A stretch of 64,000 bases of DNA from Aralia elata (lineage: Eukaryota; Streptophyta; Magnoliopsida; Apiales; Araliaceae), in NCBI GenBank assembly GCA_034770075.1, contig CM068385.1:48444721-48508720 (forward strand). The letters run 5' to 3'. Positions 9,939 through 21,643 of this stretch are shown piece after piece. The translations under genes were made by a program, and so were the position numbers. Below the pieces are notes generated by a model. That model saw only the letters and a list, made by a program, of their open reading frames with translations. It was not told the origin of the DNA and ran no database searches. The number at the start of each line of letters is the position of its first letter. Within the stretch, counting starts at the first letter, position 1.

Positions 9939-12900
9939 CTATTCTCCTTCAGGAATGATCAGCCCTGCCCAATCGATGACAGGCACAACTTGTTGGGCCC
10001 CGGGTGGGGCGATAATATTTCGTCCCCTCCCCGCTGCTTGTTTGATTGTTCGGGGATGTAGCATTTGGTTTCAAACTCCCTTGCGACCTCCTGCAGGAAA
10101 CTTTCCCTCCGGGCCGACTCATTACGTGCGGGGGTTAACTCTTCATCTCCCTGCCCCAATCACAGGCTCGCTGATCCCCTGCTCATTGTCGACTTTGGTC
10201 ACTGGACTGCCAACTAGTCGAAATCGGAGCCGCACCCCCGACGGTGTCCTCCGTGCTGCGTCCTCATGGTATCCCAGCCCTGCTTTGCCTATCTGCTGTG
10301 GTAGATGAATGGGCTCGGTGATTCCCTGACTGCTCCTTCCTAACCCATGCCCAGGCTGGAAGTTCATTTTTATCATTTCCTTTGCCACAAAGGTAAGTTC
10401 GGGAGAGACCCTAGGTTTCACAGTTGGAGCTCCCAGGCATTTATAGTGGGGAGTGCTGATCTCCAGTGCTTGAAAGCTGGCAGGTGCTGCCAAGCCTGAC
10501 TCATCCACATTGATCACTGGCAGGTCACTCCTAGGAGGAGAAGGGTCATCACGTTCGGCCGAGATTGTTACCAGATTCCCATCGATGATTAGCTTGATTT
10601 GTTGGTGGAACGTGGAGGGAACTGCCCCGGCCATGTGTATCCATGGCCTCCCTAACAGCAGGTTGTAGCTGGCCGCGATGTCAAGAACTTGGAAAGAGAT
10701 GTCAAAAGTACAGGGCCCTATCTCCACCGACAATTCTATTTCTCCAATGGTATCCCTCCGGGATCCGTCAAAAGCCCGGACCACCACATGACTGGCCCGT
10801 AGGCGCTTGGAACTGATGTTCATTTTCTTTAGCGTACTGAGAGGGCATATATTCAATACCGATCCCCCATCGATCAGCACCCCATTCATGACATATCCTG
10901 AGGAGATTACCGCAATATGGAGTGGTTTTCCGGTGTCCCCCTTCCCTCCTTGGGAATGTCCTCATCATCCGTAAAGGATATTGCATCGCTTTCCAATAGG
11001 TGGCCCACCAACTGGCCGAAACCCTCCTTACTAATTTCTTTGGGCACGTATGCCTCCTCTAGAACCTTCGTCAGGGTTTTGCAATGCTCACTGGATGACA
11101 ACACCAAGTCTATGACTGATGTTAGGTTTGACTCCTCATTTAAAATCTGGATCCCTCTTGTTTCTGGGTGATCCATCCGTTTCAAAAATTCTATGGCCCT
11201 TTCCTCGGAAACCTCTTCATTTTTTCTCTTTTGGCTCTCAAGGACTCTCCCGGGAAGATATAAGGGGTTCCCCTTTGTCGTCACCGAAGCACAGCTGGCC
11301 GCTTCCTCTGGCATGCCCCCATAATTCCAGGGTACAGTCTTTAGACTACTGATAGGGATTTGCGGCCTTACCGCAAGGATGATGGGCCTCGGAGCTGTCA
11401 ACCTGACCGGTCCCTCCGTGCTATTCGTACTTACCCCTATCAACCTGATGGGCGTTCCCCGTGCACTCCCATGATCATGTATCACGTTGATCATTTCCTC
11501 AATTTTCTGCACATAGTTCCAACCTTGGCGGCCCCCCAGCTTCACTTGCCTCCGTCACATTGACTCCCCCTCCATCATGTCTTGGCAGGGGGATTTGCCT
11601 TAACATTCGGGAGTCCTGGTTGTTCCACCACAATTTCCCCATTGTCGATCATGTTCTGAATTATATGTTTCAATGTCCCAACAATCTTGTGTATCATGAC
11701 CCGGGGGAACCCGAGTGGTAGGCGCACCATTTGCTTGGGTCAAATCTCCTTCCCTTCGGGTCACTTGGGGGAGCCAAATTGATTATCTTCTTTTAGGCCA
11801 TCAATACCGCCAAAAATCCCGCTCGAGAGGCTCCCCGAGTGGGGTGAATACTCGATTTTGCGAGGCCTCAAATCTCCTTTCGCCCCTCTGCCCTCTGATC
11901 TTGCGAAGTCTGGCTGTCGGGATGGCCCTACCCTTTGCACCTGTACCGGGAGATGGCCTTCTATTTTTCTGGATGACCCCTGTAGGATGAGGGATACATC
12001 CTCCTCCTTTTTTCTTTTGCCCCCTTTCGGGAAGTGCTTGCCATAGTTTCCATTCTGTATTTGCTCGGCGGCAGTTTCCAAGGCCGTAAAATCCCGGATT
12101 TTGCCAGATTTCCGACCCATATCGACCATCTCCCCATGTTTAATCATTTCAGCAAAGGGTCTTCCAATCCCCGAGATGACTCGTTCGTAATACGGTGCCT
12201 CTTGAATGTCTACAAAAGTCATCACCATCTCTGATTCGCTCATCGGGGGGGGTCACCTGTGCGGCCATGCCCCTCCATCGTTGCGCATAATTCCTTGAAG
12301 GATTTCCCTAGGTTGTTTCTTAACCTTTGTCATTTTGATACCTGTCAGGGGCCATCTGGGCCTGAAAGCTGTAATTGGGTTTAAGAAAGTATGGGCCAAT
12401 TCCTCCCAGTTGTGGATTTCGGGCGTTGTCAAGGCGGGCATACCAAATTCTTACCTCCCCCGTTAAGCTTTTCTGGAAAAGTTGCAATTCTCAACCCTTC
12501 GTCCTCGGCATAAGACCCGAGCTCTCCAATGTATATTTTCAAATGGGTGTAGGGATCCCCCTTCCCGTTGTATTTTTCAAACTCAGGGATTTTGAATATT
12601 CTCCGGGTATCTGGCTCCGGGGAAGACACATAAATCTGAATAGTTAACCCTGCCGAGGGACCCTATGCCCTTCATGAGATTGGATGGTTTCTTCCATTTG
12701 TCTCATTTTCTTCCGCAAGTCCATCTGTATCTCCCTCTTCCGGGATAGTAAATTCACTGCTTTGTTTGGTACGGGAATGGCCTTTGGGACGACCGGTTCG
12801 CCCTTAGGTGGATCCTCCTTAGGTAGTTCCTGCCTGGGTATCAACTGCTCTGTTAAGCATTATGGCCATTTCTAACATCTGCTTCTTAAAGTCGTCAAAT

Positions 12901-12947
12901 TCCTCCCTAGATATGGCACCGGAATTGGTAGATGGAATATCAGCCAT
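9939..12947 (-). pseudogene. gag: Tat gag-protease polyprotein
   Basis: ATG at 12947 (MADIPSTNSGAISREEFDDF). The capsid region has IPEFEKYNGKGDPYTHLKIY and EIHNWEELAHTFL. The gag C-terminus has RFDPSKWCAYH. After a linker (VPKEISKEGFGQLVGHLLES) comes the aspartic protease with LIDGGSVLNICPL (active-site DGGS), YNLLLGRPWIHMAGAVPS, and a G-patch-like stretch NFQPGHGLGRSSQGI. It ends with VIDWAGLII before TAG at 9939. Several frameshifts break it. Gag forms the virus-like particle in the cytoplasm; the protease matures it. The second Tat copy keeps the same order and shows that the frames join. Confidence 0.88.
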
Positions 12948-13703
12948 TTCAGATATGGAGTTTTTTGGGCCTTCCTAGACTGCGAACGGGTTTGAGGAGC
13001 AATCCTACAGAAACCAAGGTTCGAAGTTTAGTTGTTGGGGAATAAAAATGCGGATGCATGCTAAAGTTGTAATTTTTGTGTTTTTGGGGTTTTTTAATCT
13101 TTCCCTGGCAAAACAGAAAGTTAGTAGCCCTCTAATGCAATGACAAATGCTAAACATGGCTTTATTATGCTCCCCAGCTGTTCCCTGCAAAACATAGAGG
13201 TTAGTAATTTCTCTTGGCAAAAGGGATGCGAATATCATGACATTTATTGCGTGAAATGGAAAAGAGCATGAAGAGACTTTTCCTGCGTAGGGTTAATCTG
13301 AGGCTGACCTATCCTAGGGTTACTCTCACGGGCTTTTCGGCATGAAGGTCCCCAAATCTTCGCAATCTACTCGTCTGAGCCCTTTCGATTGGAGCGGATT
13401 TGGGTGGTGCGTTTCCTGAGCCATCTCTGGGAGCAGCCCCTTCGAGTCCAGTAATAAGCAACCGACAGGTTCGCCTCAGGAGGAGGTACTCTCTCAACAT
13501 ACATTCACATTCATCGTCCTCACCGTATGCAAATGATTACTTTAAAAGTAAAGCAATTCCATTCAATCATTCATTTATTGGGGCAAAACACACATTCACA
13601 CAACAGAAGTAAAAAATCAAAATATCGCACGCACGACACATTTTATGAACTTTAAAAGGATAAGATAGCATCAAGATATGAACGCGGCTTAAGCCTTCTA
13701 ATG
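12948..13703 (-). other. Untranslated leader of Tat copy 1
   Basis: Sequence between PBS and gag ATG. It is unusually similar to the leader of the second copy, notably around 13300-13550, which appears closer to identity than the LTRs do. Short frames such as MLREYLLLRRTCRLLITGL are conserved, but I cannot show they are translated. Packaging or dimerisation signals are expected in this region. Confidence 0.6.
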
Positions 13704-13721
13704 TCCCCAGCAGAGTCGCCA
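13704..13721 (-). other. Primer binding site of Tat copy 1
   Basis: On the minus strand TGGCGACTCTGCTGGGGA lies 2 bp inside the LTR. The plus strand ends in the CCA of a tRNA 3' end (TCCCCAGCAGAGTCGCCA). Ogre/Tat elements use tRNA-Arg, which fits this sequence. The identical 18 bp are at 34556-34573. Confidence 0.85.
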
Positions 13722-13723
13722 GC

Positions 13724-15869
13724 TGTCGACGCCGGTTTTTTTTCCCTTCGCGCGGTCCTTTTAGTCTTTTCCAATTTTATCCTTCTTGATTTAATGATTT
13801 TTGGAAAAGGTCGGCATTAATGTCGACGGGGTTTTGAAAGATCGCCTTCTGTGATGAGCCAATTAATCAGAGTCACCAGTTGGTATATTTGAAAATGGAT
13901 GTACCAACTCATCCGAGTTTTTCGTTTTTTTATAAAATCCCTGGCTCATATGTGACTCCGAATTAATTGGTCCGCGAATCGAGATTCATGAGTTCGGGGG
14001 CTTGCTTAAGCGAGGGGAAGGTGTTAGGCATCCCTCGACTTCCGTGAAATACGATTACCGCAATCTTGATACTTTCCTATCCTTTAATTCATGAAAGGTG
14101 TATATGTGCGTATATGTGCGTGTGCCTAATGAATGTTGTGGTGAGTTTTGTATAAAAATGTTGTGGTGAGTTTTGTATAAAAATGAATTCTTTTTGGTGT
14201 TTTATGAAAGAGACGTGCTTTATTTTTGAGAATGCTTTATAATATCTTTCGGCTTATACGAGAAAGCTTTATGACAAAAAAAGGTTTGATTTTAATTGTC
14301 AAAACTTATGAGATTTTCCATTAGGTGTCGTTTTGGCAAAAACAAGAGTTTTCTAAACCTTCGTCAAAATAGGAATCCGAGATCTATACGTTGCTTTCGT
14401 AAATACCATGATGGGCAACTTCTAGGATCTCTTTAACCCTATGCACAAAGGTTTAATAAAACATTACTTATTTCCATAAAATCAATTTTGTGATGTTTTG
14501 AAAAAATGTTTTTTTTCTTTTACCTCTCGTTAAATAGGAATCGACATCCATTAGCATTCCCAATTTTAGCCTCGTGATTCTAATAACCAAGTTTGATTTG
14601 ATTTTATAAAAATCTTATCGTTTAGCTTTGAAATCAATTTCGTCTCATAAATCAAATCAAGCATAAACACGCGTCGGGGCTATTCATGGGCATGTAAGCC
14701 ATCAAAATATCCCGAACCGCCAACAATCACATATTCCACTAATACGGGGCCTTAAATCCGATTCTCGCCTTAGCGTCGTTTTAAGGCCCAACGATTACAG
14801 ATTTACTAACGGAAAACTACATCATTCTTTACTATTTAACATAAAACGTCCATCATCGGATTTGGACCCACGGGGTCGCTTTCCTAGGCTCACAACCACG
14901 ATTACCACGCGCTCACGAAAGGAACACTACAATAATAACAACGTGGATTGCCTAACACATCCTAGAAATACAATCAATTAAACTACGCCTAATATATATC
15001 CATGAACAAACTAGAAATTTCACCAATTGGATATCATACGGGTTATTAGGAAGAATTTTGTTCCAATGGAACCCTCACCAATAAATCCCTAATCCATGAT
15101 TGTTCAACAATATTCTTGAAAATTTCAATTTAATTGAACCAAATGACATGATAGAAGTTGCAAAAATAAGGAGATTTTCACCTTGCAAATGATACCAAAA
15201 TTGTGTAGAAACTTGTGTATTGAGTGAAGTATGAGATGTATTGGTAGAATCCCACAATAAGGGAAAATTCCTCTCTTTTTCTCTCAATTGTTACAAGAAT
15301 TTTTGCTATTTCTCTCTATTTTACGAGCTAAAAACTGCTGCTAGTTTTTCTTCTTCTTCCGCAAAAACTGCTGAACTCCCTGTATGCTGCACGAAACTGG
15401 GCTGAAAATAGGCTGGCAAGAGCCAGCCGCAGATCCATCTGAGGCTGGCTGGCCCATCTCCCATCGCACTCAGCTGATAGTGCTGATTTCCTGGTTTCCG
15501 TGCTGGCGCACCCACTTGGCCCGCAGATCAATCCGCGGCTGGCTGGCTTGACTTTCTCAATTTTCGTGCTAACGCCTCGATTTTCGTGCCGTGACGCTGC
15601 TTTTTCGCTGACAGGTTTGGTAATATTTACAGTGCCGGGAATCATTGGGGAAGGCGTGCCACACCTTCCGGGAATGCCAAAATTCGGATAGCCTTGCTGA
15701 GAGTCATGGTTGCGATTTTCGGTTGCAAATTGTCATGGTGGGCGTCGTCGTAGGCGTACCGTACCTATTTCTGTCTTTTGCTTCTCACCAGGTCCGGTCC
15801 CATTTGACGAATTTGCCCTCCTGTCAAGGGTTAGTATATACGAAGGTGCAAAATTTGGGGTGTCCTACA
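13724..15869 (-). repeat. 5' LTR of Tat copy 1
   Basis: About 2.15 kb, bounded on the plus strand by TGTCGACG and TGTCCTACA (the others end TGTCTACA). It aligns along its length with 17970-20211 and 34576-36719. It holds palindromic GCCAGCCGCAGAT-type repeats near 15413-15460 and 15520-15545. Short frames in it are not genes. Confidence 0.9.
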
Positions 15870-16010
15870 TTATATGTATATTATTCACTCTCCACTTCCT
15901 CATTCTCGGGNNNNNNNNNNNNNNNNNNNNNNNNNNNNNNNNNNNNNNNNNNNNNNNNNNNNNNNNNNNNNNNNNNNNNNNNNNNNNNNNNNNNNNNNNN
16001 NNNNNNNNNN
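15870..16010. other. 41 bp of unassigned sequence followed by a 100-N assembly gap
   Basis: 15870-15910 is AT-rich flank of the Tat LTR with no recognisable match in the window. 15911-16010 is exactly 100 N, a conventional placeholder for a gap of unknown size. The missing copia 5' LTR and the junctions between the nested elements probably lie in this gap. Confidence 0.97.
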
Positions 16011-17232
16011 GTTATTTATTGATACATATAGAGTTATGTATGATAATTAAATAGAGATTGATTATGGACTGTTGAACCAATGTTGTGATTGGATTTATTT
16101 TAGTGGATGCTTGAATGTATGGGTTTTTATTAATGGGGTTTGCGTACCCTCGTCTTCTCTAATTTTTCTTAATGTATATTCTATCTACCTCCTATGTACT
16201 TCCCCTTGACTGCTGATCAAGGTTTTCTATTTGTTTGTTAAATAGTTTTTTGTACTAGGACTAGTTAGAATTAATGTTTTGAAGAATTGGAGACAAAGGA
16301 TCAAGGAGCGCGAGAAGAACCCGTTTGTATTGGAGCCCGGGTTTTGGGTTTAAATAGTAATAGTTATATTTAAAATTTATTCTTTCACCCTAGGTTTGAC
16401 CTTTTGGTTCACTTGGTGGCTCTAGTGAAACAAAAAACTAGAATAAAAGTCACCATAATCAATTCCGAGTAGAATATAGTATTCTATCTTGTGCATGCTT
16501 ATTATATATATATATATATATTATATATATTATCAAACATGCTTCGCATGTAAAAAATATTATTGACGCGTTATTTTATATATATATGTGCATGCGCGCT
16601 AAACAAGATGAGACTAATAATATCAAACCCCTCAAAAGTAATATATTAAAGTCCTAAGCGTTCAAGAGATATTTGGAGAATATCGAACGTAGCCTTCTAG
16701 CATGGTAAATCAATAGGAGTATTTAATATTTAATATGAGTTTGTTGTGTCACACCAAGGCAAGTTATTAATTATTTAAAGATGTTGTTTTATCACATTTG
16801 ATGCTTATAAATAGACTGAACGATGCTGTTTTTGTTGTGTCACCAACGAAGGACAGTGTTTTTCTTTCGAATATATGGAAGTGCTAGGTTGGACTTAACT
16901 TGGATAATTTTGATTCGGATGTGTCACCACTTGATCAAAAATAATCTAAGAGGAATAAAATACAAGGAGTTTCATAGTGATCGTAATTGACAATAGTTGT
17001 CTACCTATTTATTTATATATCGCTTGTTGTGTCACCACCAAGGCTATATACATTTGAAATGGGATTCCTAATTTCTCACTAGCAAATCTTTAATTAGAAT
17101 TGTGCCCGAACTATATTATGAGGGTAATATAGTTTGATGAAAATAGTGGGAGATACCAATCTAAAATAAAGACCTAATGTATTTTGGTAATTAATTTAAA
17201 TGAATCGTATGCTAATATGTTGTCTATTTCAC
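16011..17232 (+). mobile_element. Copia element, 5' untranslated leader (5' LTR missing)
   Basis: AT-rich sequence ahead of copia gag. It has a (TA)n microsatellite at 16501-16533 and four loosely spaced copies of a TTGTTGTGTCACCACCAAGG-like motif (about 16741, 16831, 16918, 17033). I looked here for the copia LTR seen at 39926-41742 and did not find it. The 5' LTR is probably in the assembly gap. Confidence 0.55.
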
Positions 17233-17969
17233 ATGCAGAATTTTAAAAATGTCAAAACTCTATATTCAATGCGTAGCATACTTGATGCTAACAAACTGAC
17301 CGGACCGAATTATACGGACTGGTTAAGGGAATCTGAGTATTGTTCTCACTGCTGAAAAGATTTCTTATGTCCTAAATTCGCCAAGTCCCTGCAAGTGTTG
17401 CAGAAACAGCCTCTGAGGAAGTGATTGGCTACTTTTAGAAAGTGGCAAGATGATGCCAATCTTTTGGCTCAATACATCATGCTCGCATCCCATGAGTAAC
17501 GAGCTTCTGCGTCAGCATGAAACTCTATGGATGCTCCTACTATATTGCTGCACCTCAAAGAGTTGGTATGGGTGAGCAAAGTAGGACTGCCTAGTTATCA
17601 GATATCTAAGGAGCATCTTACGATCTCGTTTTTATGTCGAGGGCAACTGCTGTTGAGACTTATGTCCTTTTAGATGGATCAATCTGCTTGAACAACTTGC
17701 CACAAACTTGGGTTTCGTGATTGATGGATGGGGAGTTAAGCCAAGATTTGATCTTGCAGTCACTCCCGGACACCTTCTCACAATTTGTTGTGAATTTTTC
17801 ACATGAATAAGTTAGACGTCAGCTTGTGCCTGAGTTACTTAACATGCTGAAAAACTACTGAAGGTCACTTCTCATCCAACATGAACCAAGTCTTACTAGT
17901 GGATTGATTCTTCCAAGAAAAGGGAAGAAGAGGCCCAATGTATTCTTCTGAAAAGAAGAAAAAACAAGT
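17233..17969 (+). pseudogene. gag: Copia gag, 5' part (interrupted by Tat copy 2)
   Basis: ATG at 17233 opens MQNFKNVKTLYS followed by RSILDANKLTGPNYTDWL, the standard start of plant Ty1/copia gag. Matches to the same family continue through fragments in shifting frames as far as a Lys-rich segment coded by AAGAAGAAAAAACAAG. Many one-base shifts, likely sequence error, break the frame. The gene stops at the Tat insertion and resumes at 36720 with KKAKGKAKKKDNKK and the zinc knuckle, so this is one gag split by a nested element. Confidence 0.8.
17964..17968. repeat. Target site duplication ACAAG, left
   Basis: ACAAG, then one extra T, then the LTR start TGTCGACG at 17970. The partner is at 36720-36724. 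Five bp is the normal duplication length for Ty3/gypsy integration. The extra T is probably a sequence error. Confidence 0.75.
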
Positions 17970-20211
17970 TGTCGACGCCGTGGTTTCTCGGCACTTTCTC
18001 GTCTCCTTAGTCTTTTCCAAATTTTAGCCTTGTGATTTAGATGACGTTTGGAAAAGGTCGGCATTGATGTCGACGGGGTTTTGAAAGGATTGCGCGTTTT
18101 TATGATGAGCCAATTAACCAGAGTCGCCAGTATGGTTTATTTGAAGATGGATGTACCAACTCATCCGATAGTTTTCGTGTTTTTATAAATCGTTGGGATT
18201 CATGTATGATCTCCGAAATTTTAATTTGTCTGCGAAATCGAGATTCATGGATGTTCGGGGGCTTGTTTAAGTGAGGGGAAGGGGTTAGGCATCCCTCGGA
18301 CTTTTCCGTGAAATACGGTTACCGCAATCTTAATTGCTTTCCTATCCTATTTAATTCATGAATATGTGTATGTAGGTTGCGCGCGTGTGTGTGTGTGTGA
18401 CCTATGTGGTATGTTGTGGTGAGTTTGTATGAAAGAGTCATTTGGTTTATTTAGGGAAAAATTGGTTTTGTTTTAATTTGAGTATGCTTCGGAATGTCTT
18501 TTCGGTATACCCGAGAAGGCTTTATTCTTTATGAGAAAGGTTTGATTTTAATTATCAAAACTATGAGATTTTCGTTAAGTGTCGGTTTTATCAAAACAAG
18601 AGTTTTAAACCTTCCGTCAAAAATAGGAATCGAGATCTATACATTGCTTTCATAAAATGATGTGGCAATTTCTGAGGATCTCTTACACCCTATGCACAAA
18701 GATTTAATAAAATACGTCTATTATTTATAAAATCATTTCGGTTTGTGTTGTTTTGGAAAACGATTTTTCTTTAGCTTTCTCGTTAGATAAGAATATGACA
18801 TTTCATTAAACATTTCTCATAAATTTAACCTACGTGATTCTAATATCCTAACTTTGATTGATTTTATGAAAATCTTTTTCATTTTAGCTTTGTAATCATA
18901 GTTTCGTGTCATAATTCTATTTCTCGAAAATAAACACGCGTCTGGCTATTCATGGGCATGTAAGCCATCAAAATATCCCCGAACGCAAACAATCACAAAT
19001 GTTCCAATATTTCGGGGGCCTTAAGCACGATTCTCGCACCCTTAGCGTCGTTTTTAAGGCCCAACGATTAAATATTTACAATGAGAAACTACGTCATATC
19101 TACTTCTTACACCAAGATATGTCCATCATCGGATTGGGACCCCGGGGTCGCTTTCTCCTAGGCTCACAACCATGTATCCACAAACAATCGGATATTACAA
19201 GAAAAGAAACCAATACCGGATAATCTAACAATACCAAGGGCATCCCTAAAACAAACGATTTAAAGGAATTTGATACCATAAACTTAACTACTTAAAACAA
19301 AACAAAGAAATTCTGAACGAATATCATCCGGGTTATTAGGAAGAGTTTCATTCCGATGGAAACTTCACTCTACAATCCCTAATTCATTGTTCAATCAATA
19401 AATTACATGAAAAATTAAATCTAATTTGTATCAAATGATATGATAGAAATTGATACCACAAAAGAGATTTCACCTTGCAATTGATATCCAAATGGATGGA
19501 AACTTGATGTATTTGAATTGAATAAGGAGTTTGTGATTGATACCCAATCAAAATCAAAAGAATTGAAATCTCTCTTTTTTCTCTTTTTTACTTCCTATTT
19601 GCGATTGCAAAAATTTCCCTCTTTTTCCTCTCAATTTCCGATCTTTTGCTGGCTGTTTTTTCCGCTTGGAATTCTTCCTCTTTCCCAAAATTCGCTGAAC
19701 CACTGTATGCTGCCCGTAGCGGCTTAAATAGGCTGGCCAGAAGCCAGCCGCAGATCTATCTTGCGGCTGGCCGCTGATAGATCATCTGCGGCTGGCCAGC
19801 TGGCCACGCCTCCCATCGCACTCAGCTGTTGGTAGTGCTGATTTCCCGGTTTTCGTGCTGGCGCACCCACTTGGCCGCAGGATCGATCCTGCGGCTGGCG
19901 GGCTTGACTTTCTCGATTTTCGTGACACGCCTCGATTTTCGTACCGCAACGTCGGTTTTCGCTGTCAGGCTCGTATTCCGCAGTCTGGGAATTTCCGGGA
20001 GACGTGCCACCTCATTAGGAAGTGCCTGCCTTGGACTGGTCATGCTGTCACGTCGACTTGGGGATGCCCAAATCATTGCGGCGCGTTGCCGGGCACGCTC
20101 GCCCTTATCGTTGATGCCAGGCTCCATTTGCTTCGACAAGCCGGTTCAATTGTCGATTTCGCCCTCCTGTCATTGGTTAGTAGAAGGAAACGCAAAATTT
20201 GGGTGTCTACA
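17970..20211 (-). repeat. 3' LTR of Tat copy 2
   Basis: Starts TGTCGACG and ends TGTCTACA on the plus strand. It is about 100 bp longer than its partner at 34576-36719, mostly through scattered one- and two-base insertions. The palindromic GCCAGCCGCAGAT repeats are at 19735-19800. Confidence 0.92.
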
Positions 20212-20229
20212 GCTTTGCCCCCTCTTTTT
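20212..20229 (-). other. Polypurine tract of Tat copy 2
   Basis: Minus strand reads AAAAGAGGGGGCAAAGC next to the LTR start TGTAGACA. It matches the tract at 246-259 of copy 1. 20230-20450 shows no gene. Confidence 0.8.
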
Positions 20230-20454
20230 CATGTTTATGATATTGATAAATGAAATGAGCAGGTTAAAGAAATTAGACACTCGATGCATGGATGACAGTG
20301 CATAAGAATGACTAGTACATACATGATGCCACTCATATAGCTTATGATGCCACATAAGGTTTGTAATGCATGTCAAGAACATTCGTTAAGAGTGTCATTG
20401 TATCAACCCCTCTTGTCCGTGTTTTGTTAGTCTTTGGGTTCACTGTTTCAATCT

Positions 20455-21330
20455 ATCGTCTCGTTCGGTGGCGGCCGGGTATCGTCGCCGGTCACCAATG
20501 CGTAACCCCCGGTTATCAGTCGACGGTCGGTTATCTTGTCGGAGACGGTTATCGTAGCCGGACATACAATCTCGTGATCGACGAGTTATCGTCGGGCCGG
20601 TCAATAGTCTCGTCGGGGCCCGGTGGTATTCGGTCGCCGGTCACCCATCTCGTAATCCCCGGTTATCGTCGCCGGTTGGTGATCTGTTGGAGCCGGTTAT
20701 CGTCGGCCGGTCATCCATCTCGTGATCGCCGGTTATCGTCGCCGGTCAATCGTCATGTCTTGGGGCCGGGTATCGTAGACGGTCACCCATCTCGTAACCT
20801 CCGGTTATCGTCGCCGGTCGGTGATCTTGTCGGAGCCGCGGTTATCGTCGACCGGTCATCCATCTCGTGATCCGCCGGTTATCGTCCGTCGGAGTCGATC
20901 GTCTCGTCGGGGCCGTGGTTTCGTCGCCGGTCACCCATCGCGTAACCTTTCACGGTTCAATCGTCAAATGGCCGGTAGGGAGTTAGGTGGGACTTATAGG
21001 CCAGCCGCAGTTGGATCGTCGGCCGGCCGTCATACATCTGCGGCCATGATCGCCGGCTTATCGTCGCCGGTATCCAGATGTTGTGGGGGCCGGGGTTGAT
21101 CGTCCGACGGTTCACACATCTCGTAACCTCGCGGTTATCTTGTTCGCAAGGGCTTTTTGTCGATTTTTTCAACTTTCCTGCAAAAACTGTTCCGGTCGGA
21201 TTGATCTTGTCGGTGCCGGTTATAGTCGACCGGTCACTTTTCCATCTCGTGAATGTTTCGCTATACGGTCTATCGTCGCCGGGTCGTTTCGTCTCTTCGG
21301 GGACGGGTATCGTCATGAGGCGGTCACCCA
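20455..21330. repeat. Diverged version of the 35/140-bp tandem repeat
   Basis: Repeated CGTCGCCGGT..CATCTCGTAA..CCGGTTATC units like those at 466-1220, but irregular, with substitutions and length changes. Traces continue past the LTR-like palindromes (about 21000-21050) to 21330. The homogeneous array in copy 1 and the degraded one here mean the array was amplified or homogenised differently in the two insertions. An open frame across 20370-20870 is a repeat by-product. Confidence 0.85.
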
Positions 21331-21475
21331 TCTCGAATTACTTTTCTGCACTAAAATCATGCATTACATGCTGTAATTACATATATGGTTGCAATTTAAA
21401 TCTGGGAGGCTTTGAAGGTTGGGAAGCCCACTTGGCAATGCCTGGGATGTTCCATTTACAAACGGAACTCTGCCG

Positions 21476-21478
<3 letters not shown>

Positions 21479-21530
<52 letters not shown>
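21479..21530. repeat. Poly(T) tract, about 50 bp
   Basis: Long T run at the position of the 23-bp run in copy 1. It lies just upstream of the antisense gene 1 copy. Confidence 0.9.
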
Positions 21531-21533
<3 letters not shown>

Positions 21534-21643
21534 TGCATCATGTGGCATTAATCATATGATGTTGCTATAAATTTAGTATGTTCATTACATAATTTTTAAA
21601 AGGAAAACTTACCCTTCTTTTCTCGCCCGTTCTATTCCAGCGT

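Larger units (their letters stand above)
1..15869 (-). mobile_element. Tat/Ogre-clade Ty3/gypsy LTR retrotransposon, copy 1 (3' LTR cut by window edge)
   Basis: On the minus strand the order is 5' LTR (13724-15869), PBS, gag-protease, RT-RNase H-second RNase H-integrase, two plus-strand (antisense) genes, a tandem-repeat 3' region, a polypurine tract and the inner end of the 3' LTR (1-245). The second RNase H domain after the usual one, the large size (over 15 kb), the tRNA-Arg-type PBS and the repeat-rich 3' region are hallmarks of the Tat/Ogre lineage. The copy is defective, with frameshifts in RT and gag. The outer end of its 3' LTR is outside the window, so its target duplication cannot be checked. 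Confidence 0.93.

Noticed and set aside
15870..15910. Target duplication for Tat copy 1
   Set aside because: The partner end lies outside the window and the LTR end here is altered (TGTCCTACA), so no duplication can be shown.
16011..17232. Copia 5' LTR
   Set aside because: Looked for matches to both ends of the 39926-41742 LTR and saw none; the 5' LTR is most likely in the gap.
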